Positions 36,019 to 44,596 of a DNA stretch of 64,000 nt are shown one piece after another. Below the pieces are notes generated by a model, which saw only the letters and a program-made list of their open reading frames with translations, searched no databases and had not been told where the DNA came from. Origin of the DNA: Lacinutrix sp. WUR7 (GTDB lineage Bacteria > Bacteroidota > Bacteroidia > Flavobacteriales > Flavobacteriaceae). The stretch spans positions 1,461,001-1,525,000 of the forward strand of contig NZ_CP045067.1 in assembly GCF_016864015.1 (NCBI RefSeq), in the 5' to 3' direction. The position numbers were made by a program, and so were the translations under genes. How positions within the stretch are numbered: the first letter of the stretch is position 1; every line of letters begins with the position of its first letter.

Positions 36019-36064
36019 CTTCCATATAATCGTTCTCTTGCGTATTAAGTTACCGATATGGAAG
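36019..36064 (-). other. Inverted repeat between PL17 and kdgF
   Basis: Arms CTTCCATAT and ATATGGAAG (36019-36027, 36056-36064) are perfect, with a 28-nt loop and no T run. It may be an mRNA hairpin that sets relative levels of the two genes. Confidence 0.35.
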
Positions 36065-36088
36065 GTTCATAATTTTAATTGTTTTGTT

Positions 36089-38362
36089 TTATTTGAAATA
36101 ATAAGAACCTGACCACTCGTAATTCTTATCGTTAATTTTTACTTTATGTTTCACTTCTTTTGAAGCATTTGTGTTTGCTGTTATAAACAGTTTGGTGTTC
36201 CCTTTTATATTGGTGATTTGTATTGCGGTATACGCTTCTGTATCTAAAACCACTTTTAATGCTGCGATGCTACTGTTGGAGTTTACTGCAGATTCTGTCA
36301 CCGGACTGTAACTTCCATGGGATTCAATTGCCGATACAAAAATAGTGTTTTTAGCATTTTTTCGTCTTAGCATGAAAGCTGCTTCTCGTCTTAAATTAAA
36401 TTCAGGATCGTTTGCTCCAATTCTTGTAAATAGTAACTCATCGGTAGTATTGGTTACAGACGTTAAGGTGTAAAACTTCCCTTTGTTTAACCAGGATAGT
36501 TTGCTATTGTCACTAGACGCTTTTGCTGTTCCTTCTACAAATAGATGTTGATATCCATTTTTTGTTCCTAAAGGATTTAATGTCTTAGGTGTTTTGTAGT
36601 CAAAATTTGTTTGAATTACTTGTCCTAAAAAGTAATACGGAAAATCATATTGATTTGCTTTATCTGAAGTCACCTTCATGATATCTAACATATATGGCTT
36701 TTCAAAATCTTCATCTTTTATAATTGCCATGGTACGAAGCATCTCTGTTCCAGGATATGCATTACTTTCCTTGGCACTTGCTACTTGTACGTTTTCATTT
36801 TCTGAAGAAAAATAGTTTAGTACCGAATGATGTTTACTTCCTATTTCATACTTCGCATTAAAATGAGAAGTTTCATTTTGTGTTACCGTATTATGTGCAA
36901 TGGTTTGTTTTGCCCAAGTCTTGTTTTCCTTTAGGTAATTTCCACCGCCTTTTTGTTCGATATTTACAAAACGCGCTAAACCGTAATCTTGAAGAATTTC
37001 TTCGCCTTTTTCGTATAAAGAATACGACAACTTATCATAATGACCATGACTAGAGCCTTGCGCAGCATACTTAAAGACCAATTCGATATCTTCATTTCTT
37101 AAAATAGCAACTCCGCCTTGTGTTCCATTTGGTCCATCAGATAAATTAATTGATTTTTTATCGAATGGTTTTGCTTTCCCGTTTTTGATACCAAGTGCTA
37201 CTGCCAAACCAGAATCGTCTAATAATACTTTGTTTTGCTCTGTTGCGATACTTAATAATCCTGGATCTTGTGTTCCGAAATGATAAGAAATATCTACAGC
37301 AGTAACCAAAGCATCGTTATAATAGGACATTCCTTTTTGACCATCGTTAAGTGGGAAAAAATCACCATCTGCATCCGATAGATTCAATAAAGCATGTATC
37401 GATTTTAGTAATACTCCATCTTTATATTCAAAAATCTTCAATTCTGGTTTCATGTTATGTAAGCCTTCCGCAAAAATTAAAAAAGGATACATCGCATAAC
37501 GTTGGTAATATGGTCCTTCGTTATAATAACCATCTGGAGAAAAAGGTTCTTCAATATTCGCTAGAAAGCCAGCTTTTCCATCTTTATTTAAAAAACCACC
37601 ATCGTCATCTTTTTCATTCGTATTTAGTTTTAAATCTTTAATTCCGTATAAAGCACGATCAATTAATTCTTGGTCGTTCATTACTAAACCAATCATGCCA
37701 ACAGCTGCATTTCCCCAAGTACTATGGTTGTGTACTCTTTGGTAAAATTGCGGACTGTCTATAGAAATGTGATCTGCAAATGGTTTAAATAAATTGGTTT
37801 CTAATTTGTTGCGTTCTTCTTCAGATAAATAATTATAAATACAATCGTAAGCCTGACTTACATATACCAACCAATTAGCATCATTTAGACATTGCCAGAA
37901 TAATTTACCTCTTGCATACGATCTTGTTTTTGGATGCAATGGTAATGTTTTGTACATCGCTTCGTATTCCATCAACATGTCTTTTACGTATTTAGCATAT
38001 TTTTCGTCGTCTAAAATTTGATACAAAACACCTGCTTTTTGCAAAACAATCATGTTGCGTTTATGGCGTACATGTGTGTAACCACCAGAATAATCTACTG
38101 GTATTGGTGTTTCTATTCCTAATGCAATTTCTGCATCTATTTCCTCTTGAACTGCTTTTAGCGTATTGTCAAAAATTGGAATATTACCCAGTTGCGCTCT
38201 AATGTCTGTAACGCCTTGTGCAGTTAAAATTAGATTTGGATGTGCTTCTGCACTAGGTATTGTTGTTTCCGCATTGGATACAGACGTGTTCTCTTTCTTG
38301 CATGAAAACGACAAGCATAAAACAAAGGCTAAAACAAAGTAAAAAGAGAATTGATTTTTCAT
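36089..38362 (-). CDS. PL17 oligoalginate lyase (heparinase II/III fold)
   Basis: A 757-residue lipoprotein (lipobox cysteine in LCLSFSCKKE). An alpha-toroid domain holds 'FYQRVHNHSTWGNAAVG' with the Asn-His pair used in PL17 catalysis, and a heparinase II/III-like beta domain holds 'GSSHGHYDKLSYSLY'. PL17 enzymes are exolytic and release unsaturated monouronate from oligoalginate, usually in the periplasm. It stands between the SDR and kdgF, matching the order of the pathway. Confidence 0.93.
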   Translation of the reverse strand: MKNQFSFYFVLAFVLCLSFSCKKENTSVSNAETTIPSAEAHPNLILTAQGVTDIRAQLGNIPIFDNTLKAVQEEIDAEIALGIETPIPVDYSGGYTHVRHKRNMIVLQKAGVLYQILDDEKYAKYVKDMLMEYEAMYKTLPLHPKTRSYARGKLFWQCLNDANWLVYVSQAYDCIYNYLSEEERNKLETNLFKPFADHISIDSPQFYQRVHNHSTWGNAAVGMIGLVMNDQELIDRALYGIKDLKLNTNEKDDDGGFLNKDGKAGFLANIEEPFSPDGYYNEGPYYQRYAMYPFLIFAEGLHNMKPELKIFEYKDGVLLKSIHALLNLSDADGDFFPLNDGQKGMSYYNDALVTAVDISYHFGTQDPGLLSIATEQNKVLLDDSGLAVALGIKNGKAKPFDKKSINLSDGPNGTQGGVAILRNEDIELVFKYAAQGSSHGHYDKLSYSLYEKGEEILQDYGLARFVNIEQKGGGNYLKENKTWAKQTIAHNTVTQNETSHFNAKYEIGSKHHSVLNYFSSENENVQVASAKESNAYPGTEMLRTMAIIKDEDFEKPYMLDIMKVTSDKANQYDFPYYFLGQVIQTNFDYKTPKTLNPLGTKNGYQHLFVEGTAKASSDNSKLSWLNKGKFYTLTSVTNTTDELLFTRIGANDPEFNLRREAAFMLRRKNAKNTIFVSAIESHGSYSPVTESAVNSNSSIAALKVVLDTEAYTAIQITNIKGNTKLFITANTNASKEVKHKVKINDKNYEWSGSYYFK

Positions 38363-38399
38363 ATTAAAAAAGATCTATTGTGTTGTTAATATAATAAAA

Positions 38400-39167
38400 C
38401 TACATATTATATACACCACCATTAATATCAAGTGTAGCTCCTGTAATAAAGCCATCGTATTCTGAGGCTAAATATAAAACCGCTCGAGCTACATCGGCAG
38501 CATTACCTGCTCGTTGTATTGGTATCCCTGCAGTTGTTGCAGCTGCAGATTCTTTTGTGGTATGTGTATTGTGAAAGGATGTTCCAAGAATAAGACCTGG
38601 AGAAACCGCGTTCACTCGAGTACCTTGTGCACCTAATTCTGTAGACAACGCACGTGTGAATGTTAAGATGGCACCTTTACTCGTGGAGTACACTAAAGAT
38701 CCTGGATGACCACCTTTACGTCCTGCAAGGGATGCTAAATTAACAATGCTACTATTATCCTGCTTTGCTAAATACGGAGCTGCTGCTCGTGTAACAAACA
38801 TCATCGAAGTAAGGTTAATGTCCATTACTTTATGCCAGAATTCCGTTTCCATTTCGTTTAGCATTTTTCGTGCAACCAAAGAACCTGCGTTATTGATAAG
38901 GATGTCTAAACCTCCAAATGCTTCTACTGTCTTTTCTACCATGGCATTTGCATCGGCTTCTTTTGTTAAGTCACCAGATATAGCAACTGCTTTTACACCT
39001 TTACTATGGGCGTACGCTACTAATTCATTCGCAGTATCTGCACTAGAAAAATAGTGGATAGCAACATTAGAACCACTATCTATAAAATGTCTAGTGATAG
39101 ATTCTCCAATTCCTTGAGCACCTGCTGTGATTAGTATGTTTTTTCCTGTTAATTTATTATTTGTCAT
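38400..39167 (-). CDS. SDR oxidoreductase, probable second DEH reductase
   Basis: A 255-residue classical SDR with 'ITAGAQGIGESI' as nucleotide loop, NNAGS and catalytic YSTSKGA. Its position between PL7 and PL17 points to DEH reduction. It differs from the SDR at 25746 in the residues after the second strand ('HYFSSAD' here against 'NGIDD'), the region that sets NADPH or NADH preference, so the two may use different cofactors. Confidence 0.82.
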   Translation of the reverse strand: MTNNKLTGKNILITAGAQGIGESITRHFIDSGSNVAIHYFSSADTANELVAYAHSKGVKAVAISGDLTKEADANAMVEKTVEAFGGLDILINNAGSLVARKMLNEMETEFWHKVMDINLTSMMFVTRAAAPYLAKQDNSSIVNLASLAGRKGGHPGSLVYSTSKGAILTFTRALSTELGAQGTRVNAVSPGLILGTSFHNTHTTKESAAATTAGIPIQRAGNAADVARAVLYLASEYDGFITGATLDINGGVYNM

Positions 39168-39179
39168 CGTAATTATAAT

Positions 39180-40283
39180 TTATTTTACTTTGTCATTTTT
39201 ATTGAAATAGCCATCGTTAGATACCGCATTTTCACTTACCGAAATACTTCCTGTTTTAAACCATACTTCCGCATAGTTTCCGTCTGCATATTGTTTTGCA
39301 ATATCGCCACCATGTGTTTCTGCACCAGAACACCAGTTTTTATTTACCTCTGGAGATTTTCCGTTGGTTTGGTTATACGCACCTAATTTGAAAAAACAAC
39401 CTTCACCAGCGTAAGCATCTTTTCGCTCCACACCATCTTGACCAATTGGTATAAATAATTTTTGTGTTTGTTCTGGGATATCTGCTTTTGTTGTGTATTC
39501 AGATACTAATAAGTTTTTTGTAAACGTTTTTGTTTCATGTCCTTCACTTGTGAAATTTAAGGTCATGATACCGTCTTTAACTAGTACTTCATAGCTGAAT
39601 GTTTCGCCAAGAGCAATACCATCTTTAGGCTCTTCAGGATACGTATCTGCGGTTTCACCAACTACAGAAAAATCATCACCCCAAACAGCGGAAGAATAAT
39701 CCCATCTTCCAGAATTATCATCGCCTTCCGTATTTATTTCATAATGCCAAAAAACAGAACCTTTGGTGTGTCCTGGGAATTTTTTGTAAAATATTTTAAG
39801 CGGTTCGTTTTCATGTTTATCTGCACTATGAATTTGACCAACAACTACAGCATGGGAAGCAGCTACTCTTGCATCTCCAGTTGCAGATACATTCATCACT
39901 TTAAGTGTTGCGGTTAATTTGTCATTTGCCGTTTCTGGATACCATTTTTTGGTTTGTGCCAATTCGGTTCTTGTATTATTTGAAGTTCCGTGGGTGCTTC
40001 CTGCATTTGGTGCTTTGAAAACTACCCAATCCCCATCACTGTCGTTTGCAGTGTAAAAGAAGTCTTTGTCTTCAAAATTATTTGCAATTCCAACATTAAC
40101 TCCATTTCCTAAAACTAATTTCCAATCATCGAAAAACGGAATAACATCACTTGCATATACTGTTTTTTCAATCTCTTTTTCTTCGGTTTTTACCTCTCCT
40201 TTTTTATCTGTATTCTTACAGCTATTCAGGGTGAAAATTGCACATAAAATACAAAGTGCTATTGTGGTGGTTTTTTTATTCAT
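39180..40283 (-). CDS. PL7 alginate lyase, AlyA5-like, lipoprotein
   Basis: The ATG at 40283 is preferred (MNKKTTTIALCILCAIFTLNSC, lipobox cysteine); 40304 would add seven residues. The PL7 motifs are RTELAQ, QIHS and FFKLGAYNQTNG. It is clearly paralogous to the gene at 43526-44545, sharing the stretch around 'NEPLKIFYKKFPGHTKGSVF'. The extra loops resemble exolytic PL7 subfamily 5 enzymes such as Zobellia AlyA5. It probably trims oligomers in the periplasm or at the outer membrane. Confidence 0.9.
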   Translation of the reverse strand: MNKKTTTIALCILCAIFTLNSCKNTDKKGEVKTEEKEIEKTVYASDVIPFFDDWKLVLGNGVNVGIANNFEDKDFFYTANDSDGDWVVFKAPNAGSTHGTSNNTRTELAQTKKWYPETANDKLTATLKVMNVSATGDARVAASHAVVVGQIHSADKHENEPLKIFYKKFPGHTKGSVFWHYEINTEGDDNSGRWDYSSAVWGDDFSVVGETADTYPEEPKDGIALGETFSYEVLVKDGIMTLNFTSEGHETKTFTKNLLVSEYTTKADIPEQTQKLFIPIGQDGVERKDAYAGEGCFFKLGAYNQTNGKSPEVNKNWCSGAETHGGDIAKQYADGNYAEVWFKTGSISVSENAVSNDGYFNKNDKVK

Positions 40284-40326
40284 TTTTATATTTTTTAGTT
40301 TCATTTTTTATGGTCTTAAATACGGA

Positions 40327-41601
40327 TTAGAAATATTCTGTTAAGGCTATAATTCCGTTATACGAAATAATTAAAGAAAATAGTAAAGCTGCAGATAAGC
40401 CAACATTAACAAAAATACCAGTCTTATATCCTTTCATGATTTTTGTGTTATTTACTATCATTATAATCCCAAGGATTACTAGTGGTAAAACAAACACATT
40501 AAACACTTGCGAAAGTATTTGAATCTCAATAGGATTTGCTCCAAATGCAGGGCCAATTAGTGCTACTAAACAAGCAACTGCTGTAATTATTCTAAACTGA
40601 CGTGAGTTGGTATCTAATTCTCCCGACTGATAATCTGCAACTAATAAAGGTGCGATTAATAAACATGGGAAAATAGAGGATAAACCAGCACTTAATGCTC
40701 CGAAAAAGAAAATAGTAACGGCCCATTTACCAGCAACAGGCTCTAAAGTATTTGCCATATCTAATACATGTGTTACTTCTTTGCCTTGATAAAACAAAGC
40801 ACCTGCAGCAACAGCCATGATAACACCACTAATTACAAAAATTAAAATGGCAGCTGTAATCGCGTCCTTTTTTTGTTGATCTAAGTTTTTAATAGTCCAT
40901 CCTTTTCCTTTTACAAAAAGAGGTCTAGATAAAAATGTAGCCGAAGCCATAGTGGTACCAACAAAAGCAGCAACCAACATTTTACCACCAACCACATCTG
41001 GAATTGTTGGTATTAATCCTTTTACAACATCTATTGGAAGTGGTTGTACAAAGCATAAAGAAAGTACAAACGATATTCCCATTAAGGTTACAAAAATGAC
41101 AAGTATTTTTTCGAAGAAAGTGTACTTACCAACTAACATTAAAAGATAAAACGTAACGATAATTACAATGGCTGTTATTAAAACCGTTTCATATTTATAG
41201 GCAGCTAAACCTTCAAAGTTCACAGATAAGATTTCAAAAATAATATTAGAAGAAATTCCTAAAATTCCCATTAAGGAATTCCATTGCCCAAACGTAATAC
41301 CAACTATAATTAATATGGCTAATATTTTTCCGTATTTAAAGTGTTTTTTAAATCCGTACAGCGCAGTTTCGCCAGTTAATAAGGCGTAATTACCATAAGC
41401 AAACATTAAAATACCAGAAAACAAACAACTTAATAAAAGTACCCAGAGTAGTTGCATGTTAAATTTACTTCCTGCAACAATCATAGAGGTGACACTTCCT
41501 GTTCCAATAGTATAACCAATTGCGAAAATACCAGGACCAAATCCCAATATTAATGCGATAATTTTTTTAAGAAAGGATTTTTTAGGTTGTGTTACTTCCA
41601 T
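40327..41601 (-). CDS. Nramp-related membrane transporter lacking the metal-site motifs
   Basis: A 424-residue protein with about eleven membrane helices and an Nramp-like start ('ILGFGPGIFAIGYTIGTGS', residues 18-36). The DPGN motif of helix 1 is replaced by YTIGTGS, and no MPH triplet is found in helix 6 ('AAFVGTTMASATFLSRPLF'). It therefore probably does not carry Mn or Fe. Lying in the middle of the alginate operon, it may import a uronate, gluconate or a cation needed for it. Substrate unknown. Confidence 0.72.
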   Translation of the reverse strand: MEVTQPKKSFLKKIIALILGFGPGIFAIGYTIGTGSVTSMIVAGSKFNMQLLWVLLLSCLFSGILMFAYGNYALLTGETALYGFKKHFKYGKILAILIIVGITFGQWNSLMGILGISSNIIFEILSVNFEGLAAYKYETVLITAIVIIVTFYLLMLVGKYTFFEKILVIFVTLMGISFVLSLCFVQPLPIDVVKGLIPTIPDVVGGKMLVAAFVGTTMASATFLSRPLFVKGKGWTIKNLDQQKKDAITAAILIFVISGVIMAVAAGALFYQGKEVTHVLDMANTLEPVAGKWAVTIFFFGALSAGLSSIFPCLLIAPLLVADYQSGELDTNSRQFRIITAVACLVALIGPAFGANPIEIQILSQVFNVFVLPLVILGIIMIVNNTKIMKGYKTGIFVNVGLSAALLFSLIISYNGIIALTEYF

Positions 41602-41628
41602 AGTATGTGTTGGTTTGATTCGTTTGTG

Positions 41629-43029
41629 TTATTTCCAGATGGTATGGTGGCTTTTTACACCATCATCATCTGTTCTTTTATACGTGTGTGCTCCAAAATA
41701 ATCGCGTTGTGCTTGTAGGATATTTGCGGAAGAATTTGCTGTTGTAATTCCGTTAAAAAACGGAATAGATTCTCCTAAACAAGGCGCCGTAATATCATTA
41801 AGAATACATTGTGACACTACCTTTTTTGCTGAAGGTCTGTATTGTTTTATCGAAGCTATAAGTTGCGTATTGGTTAATATGTTTGTCGTCTCTTTAAAGA
41901 CTATAACCAATTCTTCCATTAAAGTAGATCTTATGATACAGCCGTTCGTCCAAATTCTAGCAATCTCGCTTAAATTTAAACCCCATGAGAATTTATTGGA
42001 AGCTTCCGCAATGAGTTTAAAACCTTGATAGTGGTTTATAATTCTTGCAAATTGATAGGCTTCTAAAACTTCTGTGGACGTACTATTTACAGATGAAGTC
42101 GTTTCCGTTTTAAAGTTTTCATTTAATTGTATACGTTCTTCTTTGTAAAACGAAGTATAGCGAGAGAATAGGGCAGAAGCGATTAATGTACTTGGTACAC
42201 CAAGTTCTGCAGAAGCAATAGTTGTCCAGTTTCCGGTACCTTTATTTCCTGCTTTATCTAGAATTTTTTTTACTAGCCAATCGTTGCCTTCCTTTTTTCT
42301 TAGAATGTCTATGGTTATTCCTAGTAAGTAACTATCTGTTGTGCTTTTCCAAGTTTCTAAAGTGTTTGCAATCTCGTCTAGATTTTGTCCGGAAGCTTCT
42401 AAAATAGTACAAACCTCAGCAAGCAATTGCATTTCTACATATTCCACACCATTGTGTACCATTTTTATAAAATGACCACTTCCTTCTGGTCCAACATAGG
42501 TGCAACATGGTAAATTGTTTTTGTCTTTTGCTGCAATTTTATCTAGAAAAGGCTTTACGTTATTATACGCTTCTACATCGCCACTTGGCATTATAGACGG
42601 TCCGTTTAATGCTCCTTCTTCCCCTCCTGAAACACCAGTTCCTATAAAATGAATGCCTTTAGATTTTAAGTAGTCACCACGTTCTTTTGTTTTTAAATAA
42701 TTAGAGTTTCCACCATCGATTAAAATATCGTTTTTTGATAAATGCGGAAGCAGATCTTCAATGACATAATCTATTGTTTTTCCAGCATTCACCATGAGCA
42801 TTATTTTTCTTGGTGTTTGTAAAGCATTCACAAAAGCAGAAATATCATCAAAAGCGGATGCATCAGATAACTCGGAATAGTTTGCCTTAAAATTTTTAGC
42901 AACATCTACTTCAACACCATCTACGTGTCTATTAAACATGGCGATTTTAAACCCGTTTTTAGCCAAATTACGGCATAGGCTTTTTCCCATGACACCTAAA
43001 CCAAATAATCCAAATGCTGATTTATCCAT
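41629..43029 (-). CDS. gnd: 6-Phosphogluconate dehydrogenase, decarboxylating
   Basis: A 466-residue enzyme with N-terminal loop GLFGLGVMGKSL, 'IDGGNSNYLKTKERG', the catalytic 'VGPEGSGHFIKMVHNGVEY' segment (Lys, His, Asn) and a normal C-terminal tail. It oxidises 6-phosphogluconate to ribulose-5-phosphate, CO2 and NAD(P)H. It overlaps gluconokinase by 8 bp, so they work as a pair. Its place within an alginate operon is unusual. Confidence 0.93.
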   Translation of the reverse strand: MDKSAFGLFGLGVMGKSLCRNLAKNGFKIAMFNRHVDGVEVDVAKNFKANYSELSDASAFDDISAFVNALQTPRKIMLMVNAGKTIDYVIEDLLPHLSKNDILIDGGNSNYLKTKERGDYLKSKGIHFIGTGVSGGEEGALNGPSIMPSGDVEAYNNVKPFLDKIAAKDKNNLPCCTYVGPEGSGHFIKMVHNGVEYVEMQLLAEVCTILEASGQNLDEIANTLETWKSTTDSYLLGITIDILRKKEGNDWLVKKILDKAGNKGTGNWTTIASAELGVPSTLIASALFSRYTSFYKEERIQLNENFKTETTSSVNSTSTEVLEAYQFARIINHYQGFKLIAEASNKFSWGLNLSEIARIWTNGCIIRSTLMEELVIVFKETTNILTNTQLIASIKQYRPSAKKVVSQCILNDITAPCLGESIPFFNGITTANSSANILQAQRDYFGAHTYKRTDDDGVKSHHTIWK

Positions 43030-43513
43030 TAATTTGTATTTTTATCGTTTTTATAATGTTTTCTGGTGTTAGGCTAATATCGATTTTCAAAGCATCTTTA
43101 GGTTCTTCTAAAGTTTCAAACTGAGATTTTAATAATTCGGAAGGCATAAAGTGATTTCGTCTTTTATTCACTCTATTGAAAATTTGATTAAAATCACCAC
43201 TTAAATACACCCATCTTGTTTGGGCTTCCAGATCTAAACTTAAAGTGTCTCGATACTTTTGCTTTAAAGCAGAACATACGATGACGCAACTGTTTTTGGT
43301 CAATTGCTTTTTCGCTAAATCATTTAATGTCTCTAGCCAACCTTGTCTATCTTCGTCATTTAAAGGTTTTCCATTAGACATCTTTTTAATGTTCGCTTTG
43401 GAATGGAAATCGTCACCATCAAAAAAAGGAATATCTAATTCTTGAGCGAGTAGTTTTCCGATAGTACTTTTTCCACAACCTGAAACTCCCATTATATATA
43501 TTACTTTTTTCAA
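43022..43513 (-). CDS. gntK: Gluconokinase
   Basis: A 163-residue P-loop kinase with Walker A GVSGCGKSTIG (residues 9-19), 'DGDDFHSKANIKKMSNGKPL' and 'RRNHFMPSELLKSQFETLE', all typical of GntK. It makes 6-phosphogluconate from gluconate and ATP. The overlap with gnd indicates translational coupling. Confidence 0.93.
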   Translation of the reverse strand: MKKVIYIMGVSGCGKSTIGKLLAQELDIPFFDGDDFHSKANIKKMSNGKPLNDEDRQGWLETLNDLAKKQLTKNSCVIVCSALKQKYRDTLSLDLEAQTRWVYLSGDFNQIFNRVNKRRNHFMPSELLKSQFETLEEPKDALKIDISLTPENIIKTIKIQING

Positions 43514-43525
43514 TATTTTTATTTT

Positions 43526-44545
43526 TTATTGGGCCGTACTTTTGCCTACAGTTGCTGCTTTAAACCAAACCTCTGCATAACTTCCATTTGCATATTGCTT
43601 TTCTATATCACCACCATAAGTCTCAGACTTGGTAGATTTTCCGTTTGCCTGGTTATAAGCACCTTGTTTGAAATAATTAATTTCGCCAGCATAAGCAATT
43701 TCTCTTTCTACACCTACTGTTCGTCTAGATGCATACACATCCATGATCTGCTGTGGGATTTTTGATTTTGTCCCAAAATCGGACATCAATAAATTTTTGG
43801 TAAAGGTTTTAGTCTCGTGTCCTTCACTTGTAAAGGTTAAATACATAATGCCATTATAAATATTTACCTCGTAGCTAAATTCTTCGCCTAATGCAATACC
43901 ATCTTCTGGTTCTGCAGGACTTGTAGTCGCATTTTCTCCAACCACCGAAAAATCATATCCCCAAACTGCTGTAGAAAAATCCCATCTACCAGAATTGTCT
44001 CCCTTTGTATTTATTTCATAGTTCCAAAAAACAGAACCTTTTGTGTGTCCTGGGAATTTTTTATAGAATATTTTTAGTGGTTCGTTTTCATGTCCTTCAT
44101 CGCTATGAATTTGCCCAACAACCACAGCGTACGAAGACGAAACATCTGCATTTCCTGTTGTAGAAACATGTTGTACTTTTAATGTTCCAGTTAGTTTTCC
44201 TCCAGTTTCTGGAATCCAATGTGCTTTTTGACCAAGCTCTGTTCTTGTGTTACTTGATGTTCTAGAAGTGATACCAGAGTTTGGTGTTTTATAGACTACC
44301 CAATCTGTATTACCATCATTTTCTACATAAAAGAAATCGTCTTTTTGGTAGTTTACTAAGTCATCTACGTAGGTTCCGTCACCTAAAAGAATTTTCCATT
44401 GGTCCATAAATGGAATGACATCACTTGGAAATTTTGTTACCTTTTTTGTTTCCTTTTCCACCGTTGCTTCAGCAGTTGTTTTAGTATTATTTTTACATCC
44501 AACGATTAGTAAAAGTGTAAAAATTGCAAATAGTAATTTTTTCAT
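43526..44545 (-). CDS. PL7 alginate lyase, AlyA5-like paralogue, lipoprotein
   Basis: A 339-residue lipoprotein (MKKLLFAIFTLLLIVGCKN). The PL7 motifs are RTELGQ, QIHS and YFKQGAYNQANG. It aligns along its whole length with the lyase at 39180-40283, sharing QIHS, GRWD and AVWG segments, but lacks a cysteine-containing insert present there. It lies 12 bp before gntK. Probably exolytic or oligomer-specific by analogy with PL7 subfamily 5. Confidence 0.9.
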   Translation of the reverse strand: MKKLLFAIFTLLLIVGCKNNTKTTAEATVEKETKKVTKFPSDVIPFMDQWKILLGDGTYVDDLVNYQKDDFFYVENDGNTDWVVYKTPNSGITSRTSSNTRTELGQKAHWIPETGGKLTGTLKVQHVSTTGNADVSSSYAVVVGQIHSDEGHENEPLKIFYKKFPGHTKGSVFWNYEINTKGDNSGRWDFSTAVWGYDFSVVGENATTSPAEPEDGIALGEEFSYEVNIYNGIMYLTFTSEGHETKTFTKNLLMSDFGTKSKIPQQIMDVYASRRTVGVEREIAYAGEINYFKQGAYNQANGKSTKSETYGGDIEKQYANGSYAEVWFKAATVGKSTAQ

Positions 44546-44596
44546 TTTAAGCTTTTTTATTGCATTTTATGAGATTGCTGCCTGCGCAGGAATCAA

